From positions 248,001-312,000 of the forward strand of contig CAWFXP010000007.1 in the NCBI GenBank assembly GCA_963819905.1: a stretch of DNA of 64,000 nucleotides, in the 5' to 3' direction. The notes under the pieces were generated by a model. That model was not told the DNA's origin. It saw only the letters and a program-made list of their open reading frames with translations, and made no database searches. The stretch comes from CAWCQC01 sp963819905 (GTDB lineage: Bacteria; Actinomycetota; Thermoleophilia; Gaiellales; Gaiellaceae). Positions within the stretch are counted from its first letter, which is position 1. Each line of letters starts with the position of its first letter. The translations under genes and the position numbers were made by a program. Shown in pieces: positions 1-8,122 of this stretch.

Positions 1-1
1 G

Positions 2-658
2 GGCGGCGTCAAGGCCGACGAGTGGGGAGCCACGGAGCTGACCGGGCTGTACGCCGCCGGCGAGTGCGCGTGCGTCTCGGTGCACGGCTCGAACCGGCTC
101 GGCGGCAACTCCCTGATGGAGACGGTGACCTTCGGGCGCCGCTCGGGAAAGGCAGCCGCCGAGTGGGCGATGTCGCACACGACAGTCACGGTCCCCGAGT
201 CCGCGGAGCGAGACGCCGAGCGGGAGGTGCAGGCGCTGCTCGACCGGGACCAGGGCGAGCGACCGTATGCGATCCGGGACGAGCTCGGCGCCTCGATGCT
301 CGAGAACTTCGGGGTCTTTCGGCGGGAGGACCAGATGCTCCGGCAGCGCGACCTCCTGGCCGAGTACCGGGAGCGCTACGAGAACGTCCTCGTCGAGGAC
401 AAGGGCACCGTGTTCAACAACGACCTGACGCAGGCGATCGAGCTCGGCTGCATGCTCGACGTGGCTGCGTGCATGCTCGAAGGCGGCATCGCGCGGAAGG
501 AGAGCCGTGGCGCGCACTCCCGACCGCACGACCACCCGACCCGTGACGACGAGAACTTCCTCAAGCACTCGATCACGCGCTGGGTCGACGACGGCCCGGA
601 GCTCTCCTACGAGCCGGTCCGCATGACGAAGTGGGAGCCCCAGGAGCGGAAGTACTGA
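2..658 (+). CDS. sdhA: Succinate dehydrogenase/fumarate reductase flavoprotein subunit, C-terminal part (truncated by window edge)
   Basis: This is the last 218 residues of the FAD-bearing subunit that oxidises succinate (or reduces fumarate). The reading frame is open from base 2, so the start lies outside the window. Seen directly: a GLYAAGEC...HGSNRLGGNSL segment near the left edge, which is the conserved FAD-binding motif of SdhA/FrdA, and later ESRGAHSR followed by a DHPTRDD segment, the region carrying active-site arginine and histidine in the family. The C-terminal tail ends at a TGA that overlaps the next start by one base. Downstream sdhB and a CCG-domain subunit make the assignment firm. 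Direction (dehydrogenase or fumarate reductase) cannot be told from sequence. Confidence 0.93.
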   Translation, partial: GGVKADEWGATELTGLYAAGECACVSVHGSNRLGGNSLMETVTFGRRSGKAAAEWAMSHTTVTVPESAERDAEREVQALLDRDQGERPYAIRDELGASMLENFGVFRREDQMLRQRDLLAEYRERYENVLVEDKGTVFNNDLTQAIELGCMLDVAACMLEGGIARKESRGAHSRPHDHPTRDDENFLKHSITRWVDDGPELSYEPVRMTKWEPQERKY

Positions 659-1545
659 TGCGACGCGCTGCCGGCCTGGCCACCGCTCTCGCGGCGCTCC
701 TCCTCGCTGCCTGCGGCGGCGGTGGGAGCTCCGCGAGCGAGGCGCCCGACGGCGGCGGCGCCGTCCTCGCGTCGGCGGCCGAGGCCACACGCGAGGCGGG
801 CAGCTCGCGGGTGGCGTTCACGCTCACGACCGACCTCCCGGCCGAGGTCGCGCAGGATCCCGTCACCTTCACGGGCGAGGGCGAGTTCGACTACACGAGC
901 CGAAGCGGCCGCGTCGCCTACGACTTCTCGGACCTCCTCGCCACGTTCGGCCAGACCTCCAGCGAGCCGGTCGAGATGCGGTTTCTCGACAACGTCTTCT
1001 ACATGAAGTTCCCGCTCCTCGCGGCCTTCCTTCCGGGAGCCAAGGAGTGGATCGAATTCGATCTCGAGTCGCTCGGCGAAGACGCTGGGATCGACCTCAG
1101 CCAGCTCCAACAGCTCGGCCAGAGCGACCCCTCGCAGGCGCTCGACTACCTGCGGGCGACCGGGCAGGTCGAGGAGGTCGGCACGGAGCAGGTCGACGGT
1201 GTCGAGACGACGCACTACACGGGCACGATCCGGCTCGACGCGGTCGCCGAGCAGGTACCGGCCGACCAGCGGGATGCCGTCCGCGAGGCGATCGAGAAGC
1301 TGCAGCAGAGCGGGCTTGAGGAGATACCCGTCGACGTCTGGGTCGACGGCGATGATCTCGTGCGCAAGATGAGCATGACGTACACCGCCAAGGTGCCGGT
1401 CGAGGGGGAGACGAAGGACGCGTCCTCGACCGTCACGATGGAGTTCTCGGACTACGGGGTCGAGGTCGACGTGCAGCCGCCGCCCGCCGACCAGGTGACG
1501 AGCCTCGCCGAGCTGACGGCCCTCTCGGGCGCGGCCACGAGCTGA
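658..1545 (+). CDS. Secreted lipoprotein, LppX/LprAFG-like
   Basis: A 295-residue predicted lipoprotein. The N-terminus MRRAAGLATALAALLLAACG is a lipoprotein signal peptide with lipobox LAAC, so the mature protein should be anchored on the outer face of the membrane. I chose the ATG at 658, which overlaps the sdhA stop by one base and begins directly with the signal peptide; an upstream GTG at 631 would prefix it with unrelated residues. The body has alternating beta-strand-like segments and a late VWVDGDDLVRKM stretch typical of actinobacterial LppX/LprAFG-like lipid-carrier lipoproteins (family resemblance from memory). Its position inside the succinate dehydrogenase operon is odd and may only reflect co-transcription. 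Confidence 0.75.
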   Translation: MRRAAGLATALAALLLAACGGGGSSASEAPDGGGAVLASAAEATREAGSSRVAFTLTTDLPAEVAQDPVTFTGEGEFDYTSRSGRVAYDFSDLLATFGQTSSEPVEMRFLDNVFYMKFPLLAAFLPGAKEWIEFDLESLGEDAGIDLSQLQQLGQSDPSQALDYLRATGQVEEVGTEQVDGVETTHYTGTIRLDAVAEQVPADQRDAVREAIEKLQQSGLEEIPVDVWVDGDDLVRKMSMTYTAKVPVEGETKDASSTVTMEFSDYGVEVDVQPPPADQVTSLAELTALSGAATS

Positions 1546-1567
1546 CGACGGAAGGAAGGACGGACAC

Positions 1568-2671
1568 GTGCAGGTCGGCCTGAAGATCTGGCGCTACGAC
1601 GCGGGAAGCGGCGAGCGCAAGCTGCAGGAGTTCGAGATCGACGCGCCCGAGGAGGCGACCCTCCTCGACTGTCTCGACATCGTCAAGGATCGCTACGACG
1701 GGACGCTCGCCTACCGGAAGAGCTGCCGGATGATGATCTGCGGCTCGTGCGGCATGCGCATGGACGGAGCGGCGGTGCTCGCCTGCAAGACCCGGATGGA
1801 GGACATCGCCGCCGCCGGGCACGTGCCCGTCATCTCCCCGATGGGGAACCTGCCGGTCGTCAAGGACCTCGTCGTCGACATGGGCCCGTTCTGGTCGAAG
1901 GTGAAGGCGATGAAGCCCTGGCTCGACACGGGCTACGAGGAGATCCCCGAGCGAGAGTTCCTCGCCACCCCCGCGCAGATGGCCCCGATCCACAAGGAGT
2001 CGCTCTGCATCATGTGCGGCTGCTGCGTGTCCGAGTGCAACTCGATGGAGTCCGACCCGGAGTTCTTCGGCCCGGCTGCTCTCGCGAAGGGCTTCCGCTT
2101 CGTCGGCGATCCGCGCGAGCGCGACCAGGTCGCGCGCCTCGAGGCCTACAACGACGAGCACGGGATCTGGGACTGCACCCGGTGCTACTTCTGCAACGAG
2201 CGCTGCCCAAAGGGCGTCGACCCGCGCGACGCGATCGCGAAGCTCGGCGCCGAGTCCATGCGCCTCGGCATCGACCGTGACATGGGCGCGAAGCACGCCA
2301 AGTGGTTCGTCGTCTCCGCCAAGACGACCGGCTGGCTGCGCGAGACGGAGCTCGTGCCGAAGACGCAGGGGGTCGTGCAGGCGCTCAAGGAGACGAAGTT
2401 CGCACTCTCGCTCGCCCGGCGGGGAAAGGTGCCGATTCCCTTCCCGCCGCACGTCGCGAAGGACGTCCAGGAGTCTCGCGCCCTCTACGACATCGTCAAG
2501 GAGCAGGGCGTCGAGGGCGCCGCCGGCATCGTGCAGGGTGAGAGCGCGCTCGGCCGGATCGAGCACGAGCGGGGCTCGGCGGCCGCCGAGCGGGGCCCGT
2601 ACGGTCCGGGCTCGTTCCCCGAGCCGTATCTGCCCGAGACCGAGACAGAGCCGGCCGGGAGCGCGTCGTGA
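1568..2671 (+). CDS. sdhB: Succinate dehydrogenase iron-sulfur subunit, long C-terminal form
   Basis: The electron-transfer subunit between flavin and quinone, 367 residues (classical SdhB is about 240). Residues about 45-80 hold the plant-type [2Fe-2S] cysteines (KSCRMMICGSCGMRM then ACKT). Residues about 145-220 hold two ferredoxin-like clusters (CIMCGCCVSEC and CTRCYFCNERCPKGVDP). About 130 extra residues follow, with no cysteine motif, ending in an acidic Pro-rich tail. Long SdhB forms of this kind accompany CCG-domain subunits in non-classical complexes (family knowledge). The start is GTG at 1568 after an AAGGAAGGA ribosome-binding stretch. The stop overlaps the next gene as GTGA. Confidence 0.93.
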   Translation: MQVGLKIWRYDAGSGERKLQEFEIDAPEEATLLDCLDIVKDRYDGTLAYRKSCRMMICGSCGMRMDGAAVLACKTRMEDIAAAGHVPVISPMGNLPVVKDLVVDMGPFWSKVKAMKPWLDTGYEEIPEREFLATPAQMAPIHKESLCIMCGCCVSECNSMESDPEFFGPAALAKGFRFVGDPRERDQVARLEAYNDEHGIWDCTRCYFCNERCPKGVDPRDAIAKLGAESMRLGIDRDMGAKHAKWFVVSAKTTGWLRETELVPKTQGVVQALKETKFALSLARRGKVPIPFPPHVAKDVQESRALYDIVKEQGVEGAAGIVQGESALGRIEHERGSAAAERGPYGPGSFPEPYLPETETEPAGSAS

Positions 2672-3555
2672 CCCGCGTCGCCTACTACAAGGGCTGCCTG
2701 GCGTCGCTCTCGGCCAAGGAGCTCGACGTCTCGACGCAGGCGCTCGCCCCGAAGCTCGGGATCGAGCTCGAGGAGCTCGAGTCGGTCACCTGCTGCGGCG
2801 CAGGGGACATCCACGAGGCCGAGCCGGACTACTACCTCCACCTGAACGCCCGCATCCTCGCCTATGCCGAGGAGACGGGCTGCGACACGCTGATGACGAT
2901 CTGCAACGTCTGCACGCTCAACCTGCGCCAGGCGGACTTCGAGCTGAAGAACGACGACGCTCTGCGGGAGCGGATCAACGAGAACCTCGAGTCCGTCGGC
3001 GCGCCGCCGTACTCGGGCGGCGTCGACGTCCAGCACCTCCTCTGGATGATCGCTGCGGGCGACGGCTACGAGAAGCTCAAGGAGGTCGCGCACAAGGGCC
3101 TCAAGGGCCTCAAGGTGGCCCCGTTCTACGGTTGCCAGATCCTGCGGCCCTCGAAGCTGCTCGGCTTCGACGATCCCGACCGGCCGACGTCGCTCGAGGC
3201 GATCATCGAGGCGTGCGGCGGCGTCGCGATCGACTACCCGGCAAAGGTGAAGTGCTGCGGCTTCCCGATCATCCAGGCGCGCGAGGAGCTCGCGCTCGGC
3301 GAGCTCATCCAGCCGATCCAGCAGTCGATCGAGGCCGGCGCCGACGCGATGGTGACGCCCTGCCCGCTCTGCCACCTGTCCCTCGACGCGTGGCAGCAGA
3401 AGCTCGAGGCCCAGACCGGACGCAGCTTCCAGATGCCGATCTTCCACCTCTCGCAGCTCATCGGCGTTGCGGCGGGGCTGGAGGACTCGGAGCTCCGGTT
3501 CAAGCGGCACGTCGTCTCCATGCAGCCCGTCGTCGAGAAGCTCGAGACCGTCTGA
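2668..3555 (+). CDS. sdhE: CCG-domain (heterodisulfide reductase B-like) subunit of succinate:quinone reductase
   Basis: A 295-residue protein with two cysteine-rich CCG domains: CCGAGDIHE and CNVCTLN in the first half, CCGFPI and CPLCHLS in the second. Such domains bind non-cubane iron-sulfur clusters in HdrB and in the SdhE subunit of type-E succinate:quinone (or methylmenaquinol:fumarate) reductases. A GTGA overlap with sdhB shows translational coupling. In type-E complexes this subunit replaces the haem-bearing membrane anchors, and no sdhC/sdhD-like multi-helix gene follows here, which agrees. The symbol follows type-E usage and should not be confused with the flavinylation factor SdhE. 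No transmembrane segment is evident, so attachment would be peripheral. Confidence 0.85.
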   Translation: MTRVAYYKGCLASLSAKELDVSTQALAPKLGIELEELESVTCCGAGDIHEAEPDYYLHLNARILAYAEETGCDTLMTICNVCTLNLRQADFELKNDDALRERINENLESVGAPPYSGGVDVQHLLWMIAAGDGYEKLKEVAHKGLKGLKVAPFYGCQILRPSKLLGFDDPDRPTSLEAIIEACGGVAIDYPAKVKCCGFPIIQAREELALGELIQPIQQSIEAGADAMVTPCPLCHLSLDAWQQKLEAQTGRSFQMPIFHLSQLIGVAAGLEDSELRFKRHVVSMQPVVEKLETV

Positions 3556-3556
3556 C

Positions 3557-3739
3557 ATGGCCCGCCGGCTCCTGCTCGTAGCTCTCGGGGCGGCCGCCGC
3601 CGCGGTCGTCATCTCGTCGCGTCGGAAGGCGCGTTCGGTCGGGGACGCATCCGGGAACGGCGGCTCCCACGGCAGGGTCCACGACCTGCGCCGGCTCGTC
3701 GGCCACGCTCGCGAGCAGATCCGCTCCTCAAACCGGTAG
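3557..3739 (+). CDS. Small single-pass membrane protein, unknown function
   Basis: A 60-residue protein starting with ATG one base after the sdhE stop. The N-terminus MARRLLLVALGAAAAAVVI is one hydrophobic helix with a positively charged start, followed by a basic, Ser/Gly-rich tail ending in EQIRSSNR. The last base is shared with the next start (TAG/GTG overlap). The tight spacing suggests translation with the sdh operon. It could be a micro-subunit that helps anchor the complex or an unrelated small membrane protein. I recognise no family. Confidence 0.5.
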   Translation: MARRLLLVALGAAAAAVVISSRRKARSVGDASGNGGSHGRVHDLRRLVGHAREQIRSSNR

Positions 3740-4587
3740 TGCGGGCCCTCCGCGCCGCCGGCGCGCTCGCCGGAGCGAGCGTTGCCTGGGGCCTCTTCGA
3801 GTCCCAGTGGGTCGAGCGGCGCGTCGTCGAGGTTCCCGTTCCCCGGCTGCCGGGCGCTCTCGAGGGCTTTCGGATCCTCCACCTCTCCGACTTCCACCTC
3901 GGAATGCCGTCGTTGAACGTGCGGGCGCTTCGCAAGGCCGTCGAGTGGGGGTGCGAGCAGGCTCCCGACCTCGTCGCGGTGACCGGGGACCTTGTCGCCC
4001 GTGAGAGCGGCGAGGCGGCGCTCCTCGACCTCTTGCCGCGCGCCCGGTCACGGCTCGGGACGGTCGCGGTTCTCGGAAATCACGACGTGGCGGTGACGCG
4101 TGACCCCTTCAGCGGTGCCCGGGAGCTCGCCGATCTCGCCTCGGCCGGTGCCGTCCTCCTCCGCGACGAGTCGGTCGTCCTCGAGACGGCCGGTCTCCGC
4201 GTCCAGCTCGTCGGAACCGAGCCCCGCGCCTTCATGGAGAGACGGGCGAGGCCGGCCGCGCTGGCAGACCCCGACGCCGACCTGCGCGTTCTGCTCTGCC
4301 ACTTCCCGGACGTGGTCGATCACCTCCCGCGCGGCGCCTTCCAGCTCGTGCTCGCGGGCCACCTTCACGGGGGCCAGATCTGCCTGCCGGCGCCGGGCGG
4401 CAAGATCCGCTTCGCCCACCTGGGGCCCGGATACCACGAGGGGATCTTCGAGCTCGAGGGAACGACCTTGGTGGTATCTCGCGGGCTCGGCACGACCTTC
4501 TTGCCGCTTCGGTTCTTCGCGCGACCCGAGGCGACGCTCCTCGTCCTCCGGGCCGCGCCGCACGGATCGGCTAGAGCCGGGCCGTAG
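3739..4587 (+). CDS. Membrane-anchored metallophosphoesterase (YkuE/YaeI-like)
   Basis: A calcineurin-type phosphoesterase of 282 residues. Its metal-binding motifs run in order: HLSDFHLG (about 55), VTGDLV (about 83), VLGNHD (about 110) and AGHLHGGQ (about 208), a complete two-metal active site. The N-terminus (ALRAAGALAGASVAWGLF) is a hydrophobic anchor, so the enzyme probably sits at the membrane. Family members YkuE and YaeI act on cell-surface or lipid phosphates; the substrate here is unknown. The GTG start overlaps the previous stop by one base. Confidence 0.85.
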   Translation: MRALRAAGALAGASVAWGLFESQWVERRVVEVPVPRLPGALEGFRILHLSDFHLGMPSLNVRALRKAVEWGCEQAPDLVAVTGDLVARESGEAALLDLLPRARSRLGTVAVLGNHDVAVTRDPFSGARELADLASAGAVLLRDESVVLETAGLRVQLVGTEPRAFMERRARPAALADPDADLRVLLCHFPDVVDHLPRGAFQLVLAGHLHGGQICLPAPGGKIRFAHLGPGYHEGIFELEGTTLVVSRGLGTTFLPLRFFARPEATLLVLRAAPHGSARAGP

Positions 4588-4596
4588 AATCCAGGC

Positions 4597-5334
4597 GTGA
4601 GCCTCCACCTTCGCCCGCTCACGGGCGCCACGCAGGACGATGCGCCTCCCGTCTGCGTCGACTGCGTGTTCTGGCAGTCGCCGAGGGGACGGGACGTCGA
4701 GAAGTCGCGTTGGCGCGAGCGCGTGGAGACGGAGTGGGGCGCGTGGGGCACGCTCTACGTCGCCGACGGCGACCGGCTTCTCGGCTCGATCCAGTACGGG
4801 CCCGCGCCGTACTTCCCGCGGGCGTACCAGCTGCCGGCCGGGCCGCCCTCGGACGACGCCGTGTTGATCACCTGCGCGTACCTCGTCGATCCGGGGAGCC
4901 CCTGGGTCATGCAGAGCCTCTTCCTGGCCGTGATCGCCGAGGCGCGAAACCGCGGTATTCGCCTGATCGAGGCGTTCGGCTACCGCTACGGGGAGGGGCA
5001 GCGCTCGTACGAGCGGTTTCTCGTGCACCGAACCGTGTTTCCCTCCGACTTCCTCGGCGACTTCGGCTTCTACACCGCGCGCGCCGACGGCCGCGTCGAG
5101 CTCGCCCGGCTCGAGCTCGGAGGCCTCGTCCCGGCCGAGGCGTCGGTGCTCGAGCGCGCGAAGCAGAAGGCGGCGGAGCTCCTGGCTCCCGAGCCCGTGC
5201 CGAACCGCTTCGAGGTTGATCGGAAAGTGTGGTGGTGTCGGGGACATCCGAGTCCGAGCATGAGGCGTGATCGCGCAGCCGATAGCAGCGCTACGGCGGG
5301 CTGCCACGGTTTCCGGTCAATTTCCGATCAATAA
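4597..5334 (+). CDS. GNAT-family N-acetyltransferase-like protein
   Basis: A 245-residue protein with the spacing of a GNAT fold: an N-terminal CVFWQSP segment, then a strand LLGSIQYGPAPYFPRAYQLP, a core ITCAYLVDPGSPWVMQSLFL leading into a helix (AVIAEARNRGIRLIEAFGYR), and a C-terminal GFYTARADGRVELARLEL. It uses GTG 9 bases after the metallophosphoesterase stop. The acetyl-acceptor is unknown. The tail after about residue 205 (WWCRGHPSPS onward) looks non-conserved, so the stop may have been displaced by a local indel. Confidence 0.6.
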   Translation: MSLHLRPLTGATQDDAPPVCVDCVFWQSPRGRDVEKSRWRERVETEWGAWGTLYVADGDRLLGSIQYGPAPYFPRAYQLPAGPPSDDAVLITCAYLVDPGSPWVMQSLFLAVIAEARNRGIRLIEAFGYRYGEGQRSYERFLVHRTVFPSDFLGDFGFYTARADGRVELARLELGGLVPAEASVLERAKQKAAELLAPEPVPNRFEVDRKVWWCRGHPSPSMRRDRAADSSATAGCHGFRSISDQ

Positions 5335-5404
5335 TCTAGCGCCCGGCCGGCGCCGGCCGCGGCCGTTTCCCTATCATCGGTCGGAGCGACGAAAGGGATC
5401 AGCG

Positions 5405-5893
5405 ATGACCGATCTGATCGAGGAGCGCGCTCCGGAGAAGGAGGAGACACGCTCGAACGACGTCGACCTGGAGGCGATCTGGACCGCGCCGTATCCGGCC
5501 CCGGCTCGGCCGCAGCCGGCCCGCGCCGCGAGTGACACGACAGGACCGTGGTGGCTCGGGCGCGCCATCACGATCGGCTGGGTCGTGTTCCTCGGCTCGG
5601 TGTTCTTCGCCCCGGCGCCTCAGCCGGGACAGGTCACGCCCGTCTGGGCGGACTTCCTGATCGCCGGCATGTTCTTCGGGCTCGGGACGGCGGGGATCCT
5701 CGGCATGACGAAGGGCGGCCGGGCCGCCTACGGCGCTGCGTTCTGCGCCGGGATCCTCGGCATGGGCCTTGCGGTCGGCTGCATGTCCACTGCCCACCAT
5801 CCGGGCGGCTGGTGGGCGTGGGAGCTCGTCGCCACGAGCGCGCTGACCGTGCTCGCCGCAGCGGGCCTGCGACGGTCGCGTCGCCGAGCGTAG
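5405..5893 (+). CDS. Four-helix membrane protein of unknown function
   Basis: A 162-residue protein. The first 55 residues are hydrophilic and acidic then Pro/Ala-rich. Four hydrophobic segments follow: about 58-72 (AITIGWVVFLGSVFFAP), 80-102, 104-124 (AAFCAGILGMGLAVGCMSTA) and 132-152. The ATG at 5405 follows an AAAGGGATCAGCG ribosome-binding stretch. It ends seven bases before the convergent asd stop. I recognise no family; the cytoplasmic acidic head and four helices are all that can be said. Confidence 0.6.
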   Translation: MTDLIEERAPEKEETRSNDVDLEAIWTAPYPAPARPQPARAASDTTGPWWLGRAITIGWVVFLGSVFFAPAPQPGQVTPVWADFLIAGMFFGLGTAGILGMTKGGRAAYGAAFCAGILGMGLAVGCMSTAHHPGGWWAWELVATSALTVLAAAGLRRSRRRA

Positions 5894-5899
5894 GCCAGG

Positions 5900-6841
5900 T
5901 CAGACGGACAGTTGCCGCGCGAGCAGGAGCTCGGCGATCTGAACCGCGTTCAGCGCCGCGCCCTTGCGCAGGTTGTCGTTCACGATCCAGAGGGCGAGGC
6001 CGTTCGGCTCCGTCGTGTCGCGGCGGATTCGACCGACCAGCACCTCGTCGCGTCCTGCCGACTGCAGCGGCGTCGGCAGGTCGGCGAGCATGACGTAAGG
6101 AGCGGCGTTGATCGCCTCGGCGGCTTCGTCGGGCGACAGGGGCTCCTTCGTCTCGACCCAGACCGCCTGCGCATGACCGACGAGGACCGGAACCCGCACA
6201 CAGGCGGCGTGCAGCGGCAGATCGGGTAGCGCGAGGATCTTCCGGCTCTCGGCGCGCAGCTTCCACTCCTCGCTGAACTCGTCCCCCTCGAGCTCCCAGT
6301 CCATGCCGAGGTCGGCGCGCAACGGGTCGAGCGCCTTCTGCTTCTCGATTCCCGCGTCGCCGGCGCCGGACATCGACTGGTAGGTGGCCAGACGGACACG
6401 GGCGAGACCGGCGGCGTCCTCGAGCGGCTTGAGGACGCACGTGAGCTGCATCGCCGAGCAGTTCGGATTCGCGACGATCGGATCGCCGTTCAGCGCGCCG
6501 TCGTTCACGCCGGCGACGACGAGCGGAACGCCGTCGGTCAGCCGGTAGGCGTCCGACTTGTCGATGACGACTGCCCCGCCCTCGACCGCGTGGGGAACGA
6601 GGTCGCGGCTCGTCTGGGTACCGACCGAGAAGAAGCACAGGTCGAGGTCACTGGCGGAGAGCGCGTCCGGAGTTGCCTCCTCGACGACCAGCCGCCGGTC
6701 GCCGAAGCGAACCTCGCTGCCGGCGGAGCGGGAGCTGGCGAAGGCCCGGACGTCGCCGTAGCCGCGCTCGGCGAGGAGCTCGAGCGTGATCGTCCCGACC
6801 GCCCCGGTGGCGCCGACGACCCCGACGCGCAGGTCAGCCAT
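5900..6841 (-). CDS. asd: Aspartate-semialdehyde dehydrogenase
   Basis: Reduces aspartyl phosphate to aspartate semialdehyde for lysine, threonine, methionine and diaminopimelate. The protein has 313 residues, slightly short for the family. It begins MADLRVGVVGATGAVG (NADP-binding glycine motif), carries the catalytic cysteine in NPNCSAMQL, and has an HAACVRVPV histidine region. The ATG at 6841 overlaps the end of lysC by 8 bases, the usual lysC-asd operon. Longer upstream reading in this frame is antisense-type sequence inside lysC and was discarded. Confidence 0.95.
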   Translation of the reverse strand: MADLRVGVVGATGAVGTITLELLAERGYGDVRAFASSRSAGSEVRFGDRRLVVEEATPDALSASDLDLCFFSVGTQTSRDLVPHAVEGGAVVIDKSDAYRLTDGVPLVVAGVNDGALNGDPIVANPNCSAMQLTCVLKPLEDAAGLARVRLATYQSMSGAGDAGIEKQKALDPLRADLGMDWELEGDEFSEEWKLRAESRKILALPDLPLHAACVRVPVLVGHAQAVWVETKEPLSPDEAAEAINAAPYVMLADLPTPLQSAGRDEVLVGRIRRDTTEPNGLALWIVNDNLRKGAALNAVQIAELLLARQLSV

Positions 6842-8079
6842 GCTGCTCCGCCCCGAGCGCGAAGACCGCATGGAGCCCGGCCACGGCTCGCTCGACCTCG
6901 TCGTGCGGGACGTAGAAGGCGATCTTGATCGGCGAGGTCGAGATGAACTGCGGTTCGACACCGAGCTCGCGCAGCGTGGCAAACGTCTGCGCCGCGATGC
7001 CCGGATGGCTCTTCATGCCCGCCCCGACGACGCTCACCTTGCCGAGGTCGTCGTGCTCGGACCAGGTGGTGGCGAGGGAGTCGAGCGCTGCCGCCGTCGC
7101 CGCCCGGTCCTCGAGCGGCGCCGAGAAGACGACCGCGTCGGAGCTCGTCTGGATGATCGTGTCCACGTTGACGTGCCGGTCGGCGAGGGCCGAGAAGAGG
7201 TCGGCAGGGGTGGCCCCGTGCACGCGGTAGACCGCCTCTTCGAGGGTGTGCGTGACGCCGGAGATGATCGCGTTCTCCATTCGCTCCTGCTCCTTCGTGA
7301 CCCACGTGCCCGCCTCCTCGCTGAACGTCGAGCGCACGTGCACGCGGACGCCGTGGTTGCGGGCGAGCTCGACTGAGCGTAGCTGAAGCACTTTCGCACC
7401 GGACGCGGCCATCTCGAGCATCTCCTCGTAGGTCACCGAGGAGAGCTTGTGAGCGTCGCGCGACCACCCTCGGGTCCGCCGTGAAGACGCCGTCCACGTC
7501 CGTGTAGATCTCGCACGAGTCGGCTCCGAGCGCCGAGGCGAGCGCGACCGCGGTCGTGTCGGTTCCGCCGCGGCCGAGCGTGGTGATGTCGAGCTCGGTC
7601 GACATCCCCTGGAACCCTGCCACGAGGACGATCCGGCCTCGGTCGAGCGCGTCGTGGATGCGCCGCGCGCGCACCTCGACGATCTTCGCCTTGCCGTGCA
7701 CAGTGTCCGTCACGATGCCGGCCTGGGAACCTGCAAAGGAGACGGCGTCCTGTCCGAGGTCGTTGATGGCCATCGCTACCAGGGCGCACGAGATGCGCTC
7801 GCCGACGGTGAGGAGCATGTCCAGCTCGCGCGGATCCGGCTGCGGCGAGACGCGGTGCGCGAGCTCGCGCAGCTCGTCGGTCGTCTGCCCCATCGCCGAG
7901 ACGACCCCCACCACGCTCGCGCCCCGCGCATGGGCGTCCACGAGCCGCCGAGCGACGCGCTTGATCCGCTCCGGATCGCCCACCGAAGTGCCTCCGAACT
8001 TCATGACGACGGTGCCGTCGAGGCTCGCGCGCCCGTCGCGCCGAGACGCCGGGGCTGCCTCGAGGCCTGAGGTCACCAT
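6834..8079 (-). CDS. lysC: Aspartate kinase, interrupted by a single-base frameshift
   Basis: Phosphorylates aspartate, the first step of the aspartate-family pathway. The kinase domain (KFGGTSVG near the N-terminus, then TLGRGGTDTTA, YTDVDGVFTADP) is read from 8079 to about 7462. The frame then shifts: after ADPRVV the expected continuation (RDAHKLSSVTYEEM) is found one base over, and from 7436 to 6834 that frame encodes the rest, including two ACT regulatory domains (MENAIISGVTH onward, and VSVVGAGMKSHPGIAAQTF). One extra base in the GCGC stretch at about 7458-7461 accounts for it. Because lysC is normally essential and both halves are well conserved, an indel error in the sequence is more likely than a true pseudogene. 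The start is ATG 8079, or GTG 8082. Confidence 0.9.
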
Positions 8080-8122
8080 CACACGATTGTACGGTGAGGC
8101 GGGGCGGCCTCCTCCCTCGCTC

